Counted from the first letter of the stretch, positions 1-10,146 are shown. The stretch: DNA of 64,000 nt from Micavibrio sp. UBA2638 (GCA_002359735.1 DENS01000018.1:77858-141857); one strand, 5' to 3'. Notes: a model not told the origin generated them from the letters alone. Translations and numbers: made by a program.

Positions 1-87
1 GGATACGCCTTTGTTGCAAAACATTTGCGTTGCGGCATTCAAGATATCTTGTCTCGTTTGTTCAGCGTCCTCTTTTGTGCGGCGCAT
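1..87 (-). CDS. TetR/AcrR-family repressor, N-terminal fragment (cut by window edge)
   Basis: Only the first 29 codons are inside the window; the rest lies to the left. The peptide begins M-R-R-T-K-E-D-A-E-Q-T-R and continues I-L-N-A-A-T-Q-M-F, the usual opening of TetR-family helix-turn-helix domains that regulate RND pumps (AcrR, TtgR, MexR-like partners). It is divergent from the efflux operon starting at 232, with a palindrome in between. By family knowledge it would repress the pump and respond to toxic ligands; the ligand domain is not visible. The start ATG is at 85-87 on the complement. Confidence 0.8.
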   Translation of the reverse strand, partial: MRRTKEDAEQTRQDILNAATQMFCNKGVS

Positions 88-107
88 AAATTTTTACTCT
101 CGCTTGG

Positions 108-136
108 TTGACAGCATACATACATAAATGTATGTT
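108..136 (+). promoter_or_regulatory. Efflux operon promoter with embedded AcrR-type operator
   Basis: A perfect -35 hexamer TTGACA (108-113) is followed after 17 bp by a -10-like TATGTT (131-136). Between and over them lies a perfect 18-bp palindrome at 118-135, ACATACAT-AA-ATGTATGT. The E. coli AcrR operator is built from the same TACATACATT half-site, so this is a convincing operator for the divergent TetR-type protein. Binding would block the promoter directly. The operator assignment is inference from similarity and position. Confidence 0.7.
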
Positions 137-231
137 TATACTATAGCGTTACATTATATGTTTGTCTAGTTTGTAGCTACAGTCATATTCGGCTGCTTTA
201 TTCGCAGGGGTCTATAAAAAAGGTATTGAAG

Positions 232-1431
232 ATGAAAAAAACAGCGGTTATAGGCATCATTCTTTTGTTCTTAGCGGCAGGCGGAGGGTGGTATTTTTGG
301 GCTGCTAATGGGGACAAAAGCGCAGAGAAAAGCCCTGCAGAGCGGCCGCCTCAGGCCGTTTCTGTGCTGGAATTAGAGACGACGAAAATTCGTTACGATT
401 ATTCTTTACCGGGGCGTATATCCCCGTTTCGGCAATCACAAGTACGTCCGCAGGTCGATGGTATTATTACCGAACGTTTATTTGAAGAAGGGGCCGACGT
501 TAAAAAGGGTCAGCAACTCTATCAAATAGATGATGCGCGTTACAAGGCTGCATTAAACAGCACCATTGCAGATTTAAAAAGCGCGGAAGCAAATGTAAAA
601 GCCGTTGATGCAAGGGCTAAGCGCTATAAAGATCTTGTGAAAATTAATGCAGTTAGCGAACAGGAATATGATGATATTGTTGCGCAGTTAGATCAGGCGA
701 AAGCATCTGTGGCCGTAGCGCAAGCTGCTTATGATCTGGCGCAAGTCAATCTGGATTATACAAAGGTATACGCGCCGATTGATGGCCGGATTAGCAAGTC
801 TTTTGTTACCGAGGGCGCATTGGTAACCGCCAATCAAAGTCAGCACTTGGCCACAATCACGCAATTGGATCCTGTATATGTAGATATGCAGCAATCAGGA
901 ACTGAAGCCATGCATATACGGACCCGTATGATCGGGCAGGATGTCGTGCCTGTTACACTGGTTCTGGATGAAAAAACCGGCCAATCGTATGGCAAGGAAG
1001 GTATGCTGAAATTTTCTGAAGTTACAGTTGAGGAAACAACAGGATCAGTCGCTTTGCGTGCCTTGATGCCAAATCCGGACGGGATATTATTGCCTGGACT
1101 GTTTGTGCGGGCCACCATAGCGCTGGGGGAGGAAGATGTCATTTTGATTCCGCAGCGAGCGGCAACACGTACCCCTGATGGTAAGCTCACGGCTTGGATT
1201 GTGGACGAGCAAAATAGAGCGCAGCCCAGAGAATTAAAGGTGGATCATGCCTACGAAGACAATTGGATTGTCACCGATGGCGTGAAAGAGGGCGATAGAG
1301 TGGTTGTGCTGGGGTATCAGAAAATTGGCCCCGGCATGGTCGTGGCCCCGACCAATTGGAAACAGGCATCCGTTAAACCCAACACTGATCAAGGTGGTGA
1401 GGTGGATTCTGAGAAAAATAAAGAAGAATAA
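232..1431 (+). CDS. RND efflux pump periplasmic adaptor (AcrA/MexA type)
   Basis: Membrane fusion protein linking the inner-membrane pump to the outer-membrane channel. An N-terminal hydrophobic segment (residues about 5-24) anchors it; there is no lipobox cysteine, unlike E. coli AcrA. Next come the first half of the lipoyl-like barrel-sandwich (around V-D-G-I-I), an alpha-helical hairpin with heptad-like A/L/Q spacing (about 100-165), the second lipoyl half (Y-A-P-I-D-G-R-I) and the beta-barrel and membrane-proximal domains. ATG 232 is chosen because AGG at 221-223 is well spaced from it; a TTG at 226 in frame is too close. The pump gene follows after 12 bp. Confidence 0.92.
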   Translation: MKKTAVIGIILLFLAAGGGWYFWAANGDKSAEKSPAERPPQAVSVLELETTKIRYDYSLPGRISPFRQSQVRPQVDGIITERLFEEGADVKKGQQLYQIDDARYKAALNSTIADLKSAEANVKAVDARAKRYKDLVKINAVSEQEYDDIVAQLDQAKASVAVAQAAYDLAQVNLDYTKVYAPIDGRISKSFVTEGALVTANQSQHLATITQLDPVYVDMQQSGTEAMHIRTRMIGQDVVPVTLVLDEKTGQSYGKEGMLKFSEVTVEETTGSVALRALMPNPDGILLPGLFVRATIALGEEDVILIPQRAATRTPDGKLTAWIVDEQNRAQPRELKVDHAYEDNWIVTDGVKEGDRVVVLGYQKIGPGMVVAPTNWKQASVKPNTDQGGEVDSEKNKEE

Positions 1432-1443
1432 GGATACAGAAAA

Positions 1444-4400
1444 ATGGCCCGTTTTTTTATTGACCGTCCGGTATTTGCTTGGGTGATTGCAATAATTATT
1501 ATGCTGGCCGGGATTTTATCCATTCGGGCCCTGCCTGTCGAACAATATCCTAAAGTGGCACCGCCAACGGTAAGCATTAATGCATCTTATCCAGGCGCGT
1601 CGGCAGAAACGGTAGAGAATTCCGTTACGCAGGTTATAGAACAGCGCCTGACCGGTATTGATTATCTGCGGTATTTTACCTCCAACAGCTCCGATGGGTC
1701 TATGAGCATTACTCTAACATTCGAACCCGAGGCAGACCCCGATATTGCGCAGGTGCAAACCCAGAATAAAGTGCAAGGAGCGGTGACTAAGCTGCCTCAG
1801 GAAGTGCAGGCTCTTGGTGTTACGGTCACAAAATCAAATGACAGCTTCTTGTTAGTGGTCGGGTTTTACTCTGAAGATGCCAATATGACCGAGCACGAAC
1901 TAAGCGATATGCTCGTTTCCAATTTTCAAGACCCGATATCCCGTATTAATGGTGTCGGTAGTGTACGCGTTTTTGGTGGTCAAAACGCAATGCGCATCTG
2001 GCTTGATCCGGCGAAATTGTATAGTTACAACTTGACGCCGCTGGATGTGCAGAATGCTGTTCAGGTGCAAAATACTGATATTTCTGCCGGGCAGTTGGGC
2101 GGAATGCCGGCCGCGCCAAATCAGCAGATTAACGCAACGATTAAGGCACAAGCGCGTTTGCAGACGGTCAATGATTTTGAACGTATTGTTTTGCGTGTAA
2201 ATACCGATGGTTCCCAGGTTCGTCTAAAAGATGTTGCAAAAATAGAGTTGGGATCGGAAGATTATGCGCGTATCGCCCGCTATAAACGTCAACCCGCCGC
2301 CGGTATGGCTGTGACATTGGCCACAGGTGCGAACGCTTTGGAAACAGCAGAGGCCGTTAAGGAGCGCGTGGCCGAGTTGGCCGAGTTTTTACCGAAAGGC
2401 GTTAAAATTATCTATCCGATTGATGCGACACCATTTATTGAACTTTCGATTGAATCGGTTGTGCATACATTGGTGGAGGCTGTGATCCTGGTATTTCTTG
2501 TGATGCTGTTATTCTTGCAAAATTTTCGGGCGACGCTAATCCCGACCATTGCGGTGCCAGTTGTTCTTCTGGGTACATTTGCAATCTTATTGGCTTTCGG
2601 ATTCAGCATTAACGTGTTGACGATGTTTGCTATGGTCTTGGCGATTGGTTTGTTGGTGGATGATGCGATCGTTGTTGTCGAAAATGTTGAGCGCATCATG
2701 AGTGAGGAGGGATTGTCCCCCAAAGAAGCCACGAAAAAGTCCATGGACCAGATTACAGGCGCATTGATTGGGATTGCTGTTGTGTTGTCGACGGTGTTTA
2801 TCCCGATGGCGTTCTTTGGTGGATCCGCAGGGGCGATTTACAGGCAGTTCTCTATTACAATTGTATCCGCAATGGGCTTGTCGGTTTTGGTTGCACTGAT
2901 TTTATCGCCATCTCTATGTGCGACATTGCTGAAAAATGAAGCGGGTGCAAAACGCAGATCTGATACCGGCTTTTTTGGCGTTTTTAACAAATATTTTAAC
3001 AAAGGCCGTGACAGTTACCAAAAAACAGCCTCGTATATGGCGGCGCGTACCATGCGCTTTTTCGTGGTCTATATTGTTCTGGTTGGTGGAATGATGGCCA
3101 TATTTGTGCAATTGCCCGGCGCATTCTTACCTGAAGAAGATCAGGGGTTTATGTATATGATGGTAAACACCCCGCCTGGCTCCACTGCTGAACGCACTTT
3201 GGAATCGGTTAAACAGGTCGAAGATTATTTTCTGGAGGAGCAAGGGGATAATATTGAACATCTTTTCACAGTAGTTGGTTTCAGTTTCGCCGGATCGGCT
3301 CAGAACGCGGCTTTTGGCTTTGTCGGCCTGAAGGATTGGGAGGAGCGCCCGGACGATAATCAGAGCGTCTTTTCCATTGCCCAACAAGCTGGCCCGGCTT
3401 TGGCCAGTATTAAAGATGCGATGGCGTTTGCGTTTTTTCCGCCGCCTATTCGCGAACTTGGTAACGCCTCTGGCTTTGATTTTCAACTGGTTGACCGTAC
3501 TGGTAACGGGCATGAGGCCTTGATGCAGGCACGCGGCCAGCTTTTAGGCGCGGCAGCGCAGAATCCGAAACTGACTGGTGTGCGCCCCAATGGTTTAAGT
3601 GATGTGCCACAATATAAAATTAATATTGATAGCGAGAAAGCCTCGGCATTAGGATTATCACTCAGCGATATTAACCGCACCCTCCAGATTGCGTGGGGGT
3701 CTAGCTATGTAAATGATTTCGTGGATCAGGGGCGCATTAAACGCGTTTATCTTCAGGCTGATGCTCCGCACCGCATGATGCCGGAAGATCTGAATAATTG
3801 GTATGTCCGCAATGCTGATGGCGAAATGGTACCTTTTGATGCTTTTTCCAGTGCAGAATGGACATATGGGTCACCAAAACTGGAACGTTTTAATGGTAAG
3901 GCTTCTATTAATATTCAAGGCGGTGCCGCAGAAGGGGTGAGTACCGGGCAGGCCATGGAAGAGATTCTAAAAATCGTTGAAGAATTACCGGACGGATTTG
4001 GGGTGGAATGGTCCGGCATTTCTTATGAAGAACGGGCCGCGGGATCACAGGCACCGGTGCTATATGCTCTGTCAGTTTTAATTGTATTTTTATGCCTGGC
4101 CGCACTCTATGAAAGCTGGGCCGTTCCGTTTGCTGTAATGTTGGTTGTTCCTCTCGGTATTTTTGGTGCGGTGGTCGCGGCTTATTTTGCGGGATTGCCG
4201 AATGATGTGTATCTGCAGGTGGCATTGTTGACAACGGTTGGGCTGGCCTCGAAAAACGCAATTTTGATTGTAGAATTTGCCAAGGAGTTGAAGGAAAGTG
4301 GTCATAGTTTGCTGGAGTCAGTTGCGATAGCGGCGCGCCAACGTTTTCGTCCGATTTTGATGACATCCATGGCCTTTATGTTAGGGGTTACGCCTCTGGC

Positions 4401-4584
4401 TTTGGCAAGCGGGGCCGGTGCCTCCAGTCAAAACGCGATTGGTATTGCTGTGATGGGCGGTATGGCGGCGGCGACATTTCTGGCGATATTCTTTGTCCCA
4501 ATGTTCTATGTTATGGTTGAAAAGCTGTTCCATCGAGATAAGGCCGAGGCAACTGAAAAAGCTGAAGCGAATAAGAAAGATTAA
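1444..4584 (+). CDS. RND multidrug efflux transporter (AcrB/MexB, HAE1 family)
   Basis: Proton-driven inner-membrane pump of 1046 residues, the normal length for the family. It opens M-A-R-F-F-I-D-R-P-V-F-A-W, the standard AcrB start. The proton-relay aspartates are present at D406-D407 in the TM4 motif G-L-L-V-D-D-A-I-V-V-V-E-N, and the TM10 lysine is present in G-L-A-S-K-N-A-I-L-I-V-E-F. Two large periplasmic loops and a C-terminal TM cluster are visible. It sits between the adaptor and the outer-membrane channel, giving a complete tripartite operon. Substrates cannot be read from sequence. Confidence 0.95.
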   Translation: MARFFIDRPVFAWVIAIIIMLAGILSIRALPVEQYPKVAPPTVSINASYPGASAETVENSVTQVIEQRLTGIDYLRYFTSNSSDGSMSITLTFEPEADPDIAQVQTQNKVQGAVTKLPQEVQALGVTVTKSNDSFLLVVGFYSEDANMTEHELSDMLVSNFQDPISRINGVGSVRVFGGQNAMRIWLDPAKLYSYNLTPLDVQNAVQVQNTDISAGQLGGMPAAPNQQINATIKAQARLQTVNDFERIVLRVNTDGSQVRLKDVAKIELGSEDYARIARYKRQPAAGMAVTLATGANALETAEAVKERVAELAEFLPKGVKIIYPIDATPFIELSIESVVHTLVEAVILVFLVMLLFLQNFRATLIPTIAVPVVLLGTFAILLAFGFSINVLTMFAMVLAIGLLVDDAIVVVENVERIMSEEGLSPKEATKKSMDQITGALIGIAVVLSTVFIPMAFFGGSAGAIYRQFSITIVSAMGLSVLVALILSPSLCATLLKNEAGAKRRSDTGFFGVFNKYFNKGRDSYQKTASYMAARTMRFFVVYIVLVGGMMAIFVQLPGAFLPEEDQGFMYMMVNTPPGSTAERTLESVKQVEDYFLEEQGDNIEHLFTVVGFSFAGSAQNAAFGFVGLKDWEERPDDNQSVFSIAQQAGPALASIKDAMAFAFFPPPIRELGNASGFDFQLVDRTGNGHEALMQARGQLLGAAAQNPKLTGVRPNGLSDVPQYKINIDSEKASALGLSLSDINRTLQIAWGSSYVNDFVDQGRIKRVYLQADAPHRMMPEDLNNWYVRNADGEMVPFDAFSSAEWTYGSPKLERFNGKASINIQGGAAEGVSTGQAMEEILKIVEELPDGFGVEWSGISYEERAAGSQAPVLYALSVLIVFLCLAALYESWAVPFAVMLVVPLGIFGAVVAAYFAGLPNDVYLQVALLTTVGLASKNAILIVEFAKELKESGHSLLESVAIAARQRFRPILMTSMAFMLGVTPLALASGAGASSQNAIGIAVMGGMAAATFLAIFFVPMFYVMVEKLFHRDKAEATEKAEANKKD

Positions 4585-4586
4585 CG

Positions 4587-6077
4587 ATGATTAAAAAATC
4601 AGTATCTATATCACTGACGGTTATATTGTTATCTGGTTGTACCATGATTCCTGATTATTTAACGCCGGGTTTTTCTGCGGCCCCGAAATGGAGTGATGTG
4701 CCAGGATATGAGCTTCCCGCAGGCGAGAAGGCTGTATCGGATCTGGACTGGAAGGAATATTTTGATACATCTGAACTCTGGCTGGTGATAGGTACCGCAT
4801 TGCAGAACAATAAAGATTTGGAACAAGCTGCCCTTAGTATTGATGAGGCGCGTGCGCTTTACCGTGTTTCCCGGGCTGACTTGATTCCGAATATAAATGC
4901 TCGTGGCACCGGCAATATTACAAAAACATCTGATGATTCCAGTGGGCAGGGCCACGCGCGTAAATCTGAGTTATATGAGGCCAATGTAGGTCTGGCGAGT
5001 TATGAGCTGGATTTGTTTGGACGAATTCGCAGTAACAATCAATCTGCAATTAATGAGTATCTGGCAAGTGAGCAGGCTTATGATGTTGTTCGTAACGCTT
5101 TAATTGCAGAAACAGCGAATGCCTATTTGCAATTATTGGCCGATCAGAAATTGTTGAAGTTGACAGAAAAAACCTTAAAGGCCCAGCAGCAGACCTATGA
5201 CCTGCTCTCACAGAGCTTAGACAAGGGTGTGGCAACAGAACAGGATGTCTCCCGTGCATCGACCGCTGTAGAAACGGCGCGCGTGAATTTGCATCAATAT
5301 GCTCGTTTTGTCGCTCAGGATAAAAATGCTTTATTTTTGTTGATGGGAATCCCTCAGGATGAAGAATTTTTACCGAAAACGACGTTGGATGACATTCAGA
5401 TTGCCGATAATCTTGCTACGGGGCTTCCTTCACAGGCATTGTTGGCGCGTCCGGATGTGAAGCAGGCAGAATATAACTTGTTGGCGCGTAATGCAGATAT
5501 CGGCGCTGCCCGCGCGGCCTTTTTCCCAAGTATTTCATTGACTGGGGCATATGGCTTTGCTTCGGATGATCTATCCTCTTTATTTACAAGCGGTGCAGCA
5601 GGAGCTTGGGCGTTTTTGCCGCAAATTACATTGCCGATCTTTCAGGGGGGGCGTAATACTGCCAATTTGGATTTGGCAGAAATTCGTAAGGAAAAAGCCA
5701 TTTTGAATTATGAACAAGCCATACAGACCGCATTCCGTGAGGTTTCTGATGAGCTGGCAGCGCGTGCGACACTGGATGCGCAGCTTAAGGCGCAGCGCCG
5801 CCTTGTGGCCTCCGCGCAAAAGGTATATGACATTTCGAATGCGCGCTACCGTAGTGGTATCGATAGTTTCTTAAGTGTTCTAGACTCGCAGCGCGAGCTG
5901 TATGAATTTGAACAAAATGAAATCGTGACGCAACGTCAATATCTAGCGAATTTGGTGAATTTGTATAAAGTCCTTGGCGGCGGCCTTAACGAAGAGTCGG
6001 TCTTGTCTGTACCAGAATCCAAGTCGAAGGGGCTGGCGCAGAACGAAAACGAGACCATGTCCCAAATGGATCAATAA
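4587..6077 (+). CDS. Outer-membrane efflux lipoprotein (OprM/NodT family)
   Basis: TolC-like channel completing the tripartite pump. The signal peptide ends in the lipobox L-S-G-C with the lipidated cysteine at about residue 18. Two outer-membrane efflux repeats follow, with the family motifs Y-E-L-D-L-F-G-R-I-R (around 138) and R-P-D-V-K-Q-A-E (around 290), and a second F-P-S-I-S-L-T-G-A-Y block. At 496 residues it is the usual length. It starts 2 bp after the pump stop codon, so it is translationally linked. It converges with the fatty-acid oxidation genes, and no strong terminator is seen in the 26-bp gap. Confidence 0.93.
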   Translation: MIKKSVSISLTVILLSGCTMIPDYLTPGFSAAPKWSDVPGYELPAGEKAVSDLDWKEYFDTSELWLVIGTALQNNKDLEQAALSIDEARALYRVSRADLIPNINARGTGNITKTSDDSSGQGHARKSELYEANVGLASYELDLFGRIRSNNQSAINEYLASEQAYDVVRNALIAETANAYLQLLADQKLLKLTEKTLKAQQQTYDLLSQSLDKGVATEQDVSRASTAVETARVNLHQYARFVAQDKNALFLLMGIPQDEEFLPKTTLDDIQIADNLATGLPSQALLARPDVKQAEYNLLARNADIGAARAAFFPSISLTGAYGFASDDLSSLFTSGAAGAWAFLPQITLPIFQGGRNTANLDLAEIRKEKAILNYEQAIQTAFREVSDELAARATLDAQLKAQRRLVASAQKVYDISNARYRSGIDSFLSVLDSQRELYEFEQNEIVTQRQYLANLVNLYKVLGGGLNEESVLSVPESKSKGLAQNENETMSQMDQ

Positions 6078-6103
6078 CGATTTCACGCAAGTTTTTGTCT
6101 TTA

Positions 6104-8920
6104 TCAAAACATATCCAGTATGCACTTTGCAGAGCCAAGTGTTCTCGGTATTTGCTTGATCCGCTGTATGGTTGATCGTGCATTGTTCAGTTTATAAAAC
6201 TCGCGCGTCATGTCGGCCATGGCCTTAAGACGGATTTCATCCTCACCGCTGATTGGTTGGCCCGTAACATTTTTGCGTTTTAGGCTTTGCTGGCATATGC
6301 CTTCCCTGATTTGTTGCGGTGTTGGCTCCGGCCTGGGGCGTTTCTCACGCAGCGGGGTCCCTTTGGATAATGTGTGCTTGACGCGGGCCCATGTTGCTTT
6401 ATCGCGGAACCGGTCAAGGAATCGGTCACGCTCTAATTGCAACATACGGCTGATATTCAGGGCAATGCCCGGATGAATGCCCAGTTCATTTTCCCCGCGC
6501 TCATCCATAATCTGCAAAAGTTTTTGCGCAACGATTGGGTCATCGATGTGTTGATTGACCTCATCCCGGGTTATCCTTTCACCGCCTGTTAGAATGTCGG
6601 CCAAGGCATCAATGACTTTTACATCAATATGATTAATGCCGGTTTTTGAAGGGTCACCGCCAATTTTGTACATTTTATCAACATTCATGCGGATCGCACT
6701 TTTGCCACTGAGACCGGGAAGTTTGAAATGCGGTAATGGGGCGGGGGTGTAATCATTTGCCATGTCCAGGGCTTTTGCTTTGGCATCGGCCAATACGCGG
6801 TCAGGATTCATACTGATGCCATCGTTGGAAGAAATCCATAGCTTCTTTTTTGCATCTTGTGAACAGGTTGCGATTGAAGCCATTGGGTTAGCCAGCGCCA
6901 TAGCCGTTTCAATGACGGCGGGCATCGGCCCATGTTTTTGTTCAGGCTTTTCAATTGCGCGTTGCAGATAACGCGTAGACCCGCCCCATCCTGGAATTAG
7001 GCCAAGCCCGGATTCCGGAAGACCCATAATTTGCTCTGGCCCGGCTTGAATGGCATCGCAATGCATTAAAATTTCACATCCGCCGCCAAAGGCTATATTC
7101 TGGGGCGTTCCTTTCGGGGCACCAATAACTGGAAACGGTGCTTGATTGAGCGCGTTATAAACGGCTTGTCCTTCATAAACCAGTTCCTCTAGCATACCAG
7201 GCAGCTTTCGCTCAATGTATCCACCAATACCAACGGCTTTTAGCCACCATTTCTCCGTGGCACTCATGAAAACCTCAACCAGTTTCAAATTGGCACCAAA
7301 AGAAAAGCTCTTCTCGTCGTTATAAACCACCATGGCTTTGTAGTGATCGGAGTGGTTCTGCATAAATTTTATGCTTTCATTGATCACCCAGAAAATCGAT
7401 GGATCAATTGCATTTTTTGTAGAATGAAATTCCAGCGCTGTTACACCATCACCAATATCCCAAAGGCTTGCAGAGTTATGGCTGACAAGAGGTTTCGATG
7501 CGGCCTTGATATCGTCCAGACTAAGGACGCCATCTGGCCGTTTAATTGCGGCGTATCGACCATCGAAATTCATAACCTGATTTTGACCATCGGCCTGGCG
7601 GTAAAACGCGCCATGTTTTTGGGCTTTGGAAAGAAGGGCCGGGATGGGCAGGCCATCTTGCTGCAATTTATGGGTAAACCAGTCCAGGCCAAATTTATCA
7701 AGGAGCTGAAACGGGCCATATTCCCAATTAAATCCGGCACGCATGGCATCATCAATATCCTGCAGATCATAGGCAAGATCTTGCGCATGATCCATGGTAT
7801 AAATCAAAATGTCGCGAATAACAGGCCATGCAAAATTTGAAGGCGTATCATCGGTATCAAAAAATTGACTATAGCCGCCGTATTTTTTGATTTTTCTTTC
7901 AAATTTGAAATATGGGCTGTTTTTGAAATCACGGTAATCTCCGGTTTTCAAATCTCGAGATTCTTTTACCGGCTTACCCTTTTCGTCTTTAATTGGGTTG
8001 CCTTCGGCATCTGTTTTCTTGCGGTAATATCCGCCTTTGCTGTTGGGGTCCCTGTTGCCCAAGTATCCAGTTTGCAACATTGTTTCCAGTTCTTCTGTGC
8101 CAGAGAATATTTTCTTAAACTCATCAGTGGGCGGAAGATTTGTGTGTAGGTCGGTGCGAACATGTTCAATGACTGGTAGCCCGACTTCATCGGCCAACTT
8201 GAACAAGCCGAGTTTTGGGAAACCGAATGCTTGGCCCATGATAGCATCAACATCTTCAATCGGCATGTTTTTGTTCAAGGCTTCTACGCGCGCGCGTTCC
8301 ATTGCGAAAATACCAATGCGGTTGGCAATAAACCCCCGTGCATCTTTACAATGCACTGTTTTTTTACCCAATTTTTCACTGCCGAATTTCATGACAGTTT
8401 CAACGATCTTTGGGTCAGTATCATCGTTTGAGATGACCTCTAACAAATGCATGAAACGGACTGGGTTAAAGAAATGTGTGTTAACGAAGCGGCGCTTGAA
8501 ATCACTTGATTGTCCACCGGTCAGGGATTCAATCTGCATTGTTGATGTATTAGACGAAAAAATGGCATCGGGTTTGGCAATTTTTTCGATGTTTTGATAG
8601 ATCCCGGCCCGAATTTCCTGTGGTGCCAGAATGGTTTCAATAATCCAGTCGCAGTCGGCCAGCATATCCAGGTTTTCATTTGATAGCCCGGTTGTTATGT
8701 TTTTGGCATTGTCTGGTATCATTAGCCCCGCATTAAAAGCATCAGTCGGTTTGGCGTTCTTCATGCGTTCAATCGCTTCGTCGGCACGGTTGTTTCCAGT
8801 CTCTTTATTTAAAAGATCTAATAAAACAACTTCAACACCGGCATTGGCCAGTTGGCCTGCAATGCCTGCTCCCATGGTGCCGGCTCCAATTACACCAACT
8901 TTTTTGATCTCTGATGTCAT
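6104..8920 (-). CDS. 3-hydroxyacyl-CoA dehydrogenase / enoyl-CoA hydratase (FadB/FadJ-type)
   Basis: Bifunctional beta-oxidation enzyme: hydration of trans-2-enoyl-CoA and NAD-dependent oxidation of 3-hydroxyacyl-CoA. The Rossmann motif G-V-I-G-A-G-T-M-G-A-G-I-A is at residues 9-21, followed by 3HCDH N- and C-domains. A crotonase-fold hydratase occupies roughly 480-720, with the oxyanion region G-G-G-C-E-I and the segment P-E-S-G-L-G-L-I-P-G-W-G-G. This order (dehydrogenase first) is the reverse of E. coli FadB/FadJ. At 938 residues it is long, with a basic C-terminal tail of roughly 100 residues of unknown role. GGAG lies 7 bp before the ATG. It follows the thiolase gene by 14 bp. Confidence 0.92.
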   Translation of the reverse strand: MTSEIKKVGVIGAGTMGAGIAGQLANAGVEVVLLDLLNKETGNNRADEAIERMKNAKPTDAFNAGLMIPDNAKNITTGLSNENLDMLADCDWIIETILAPQEIRAGIYQNIEKIAKPDAIFSSNTSTMQIESLTGGQSSDFKRRFVNTHFFNPVRFMHLLEVISNDDTDPKIVETVMKFGSEKLGKKTVHCKDARGFIANRIGIFAMERARVEALNKNMPIEDVDAIMGQAFGFPKLGLFKLADEVGLPVIEHVRTDLHTNLPPTDEFKKIFSGTEELETMLQTGYLGNRDPNSKGGYYRKKTDAEGNPIKDEKGKPVKESRDLKTGDYRDFKNSPYFKFERKIKKYGGYSQFFDTDDTPSNFAWPVIRDILIYTMDHAQDLAYDLQDIDDAMRAGFNWEYGPFQLLDKFGLDWFTHKLQQDGLPIPALLSKAQKHGAFYRQADGQNQVMNFDGRYAAIKRPDGVLSLDDIKAASKPLVSHNSASLWDIGDGVTALEFHSTKNAIDPSIFWVINESIKFMQNHSDHYKAMVVYNDEKSFSFGANLKLVEVFMSATEKWWLKAVGIGGYIERKLPGMLEELVYEGQAVYNALNQAPFPVIGAPKGTPQNIAFGGGCEILMHCDAIQAGPEQIMGLPESGLGLIPGWGGSTRYLQRAIEKPEQKHGPMPAVIETAMALANPMASIATCSQDAKKKLWISSNDGISMNPDRVLADAKAKALDMANDYTPAPLPHFKLPGLSGKSAIRMNVDKMYKIGGDPSKTGINHIDVKVIDALADILTGGERITRDEVNQHIDDPIVAQKLLQIMDERGENELGIHPGIALNISRMLQLERDRFLDRFRDKATWARVKHTLSKGTPLREKRPRPEPTPQQIREGICQQSLKRKNVTGQPISGEDEIRLKAMADMTREFYKLNNARSTIQRIKQIPRTLGSAKCILDMF

Positions 8921-8934
8921 ATTTAATCTCCGGC

Positions 8935-10146
8935 TTATTCTGCTGATGGTTCAAAGGCTGGGTTTTCTATGATCATGGCCATGCCCTGACCGCCGCCCAC
9001 GCATAATGTGGCCATACCATAACGTTTGTTATTTCTTTGCAGTTCCAGTGCCAATGTCCCGGCCAATCTAGCCCCGGTCGCGCCCAAGGGGTGCCCGATG
9101 GCAATGGCGCCGCCGTTGACGTTAATTTTCTCCATATCAGGCTCCATGCCCTGTGCTTCCCATTCTTTGATGACAGCGATACTTTGGGCGGCAAAGGCTT
9201 CGTTGAGTTCAATATAATCCATATCCTTTAATGTCAGACCGGATTTTTCAAAGGCGCGTTTTGATGCCTCAACAGGTCCGATCCCCATAATTTCTGGCGC
9301 GCACCCGCTTTCGCCAACGGCAATAATACGCGCAAGAATAGGCAGGTTATTGGCTTTAGCATAAGATTCCGCCGTGACCATAACGGCAGAAGCGCCATCA
9401 GTGATTTGTGATGCTGAAGCGGCCGTGACCGTTCCGCCTTCCTTGGCGTCTTTTGCCACAGGGCGCAGCTTGGAGAGGCTCTCCACTGTACTATCCGGGC
9501 GCACTCCATCATCGTGATCCAGCCCGTTAATGGGGACAATTTCGTTTTTAAAATGCCCTGCTTTAGCGGCCGCTGCATGGCGTTGATGGGATCGGACTGA
9601 AAATTCATCTTGTTCCTGGCGTTGGATTTTATATTTTATAGCCAGATTTTCGGCCGTTGCCGGCATATCCATAAAGGCCGCGGCATTGCCGTCATGAACT
9701 TGTGGGTTCAGGTGTGGATTAAACCCGCCCATGGGGACATGGCTCATGGTTTGGACGCCGCTGCAAATATAAACGGAATCCTTATGAAACAGGCTGAGTG
9801 CCGCGCCCATATTGATGGCGTCTAATGAAGACGCACAAAACATGTCAAGGGATGTGCCAGTTACGGTATTGGGGAGTTTGCAATCAGGATGCATCACGGC
9901 AATGCGGGCAATGTTCAGTCCCTGGTCGGCCTCCTGATGAACGCATCCGGTCAATAATTTTGTGACTTTGGCTGGAGCAATGCCGCTGCTGTCTATCAGG
10001 GTATTAATTAAGGGGACCAGCATGTCCACCGGGTCAACATCGGCAAAACGCCCGGGAGGTTTACCTGATCCGGGGATGGCGGCTTTGGCAAAAGGGGTGC
10101 GGGCGTAGCCAATGATAACAGCGTGATCTTGAGTATGTGCGTTCAT
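8935..10146 (-). CDS. Acetyl-CoA C-acyltransferase (thiolase, FadA-type)
   Basis: Thiolytic cleavage of 3-ketoacyl-CoA, the last beta-oxidation step, in an apparent operon with the downstream hydratase/dehydrogenase. The acyl-accepting cysteine is C104 in D-M-F-C-A-S-S-L-D-A-I. The C-terminal signatures are N-G-G-A-I-A-I-G-H-P-L-G-A-T-G and the second catalytic cysteine in T-L-C-V-G-G-G-Q-G. It has 403 residues, typical length. A clear AGGAG lies about 8 bp upstream of the ATG. The residues before the nucleophile differ slightly from the textbook N-R-F-C-S-S-G-L block but the catalytic set is complete. Confidence 0.93.
   Translation of the reverse strand: MNAHTQDHAVIIGYARTPFAKAAIPGSGKPPGRFADVDPVDMLVPLINTLIDSSGIAPAKVTKLLTGCVHQEADQGLNIARIAVMHPDCKLPNTVTGTSLDMFCASSLDAINMGAALSLFHKDSVYICSGVQTMSHVPMGGFNPHLNPQVHDGNAAAFMDMPATAENLAIKYKIQRQEQDEFSVRSHQRHAAAAKAGHFKNEIVPINGLDHDDGVRPDSTVESLSKLRPVAKDAKEGGTVTAASASQITDGASAVMVTAESYAKANNLPILARIIAVGESGCAPEIMGIGPVEASKRAFEKSGLTLKDMDYIELNEAFAAQSIAVIKEWEAQGMEPDMEKINVNGGAIAIGHPLGATGARLAGTLALELQRNNKRYGMATLCVGGGQGMAMIIENPAFEPSAE

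Noticed and set aside
8037..8597. 186-codon plus-strand frame inside the fatty-acid oxidation gene
   Set aside because: Antisense shadow of a strongly supported dehydrogenase domain.
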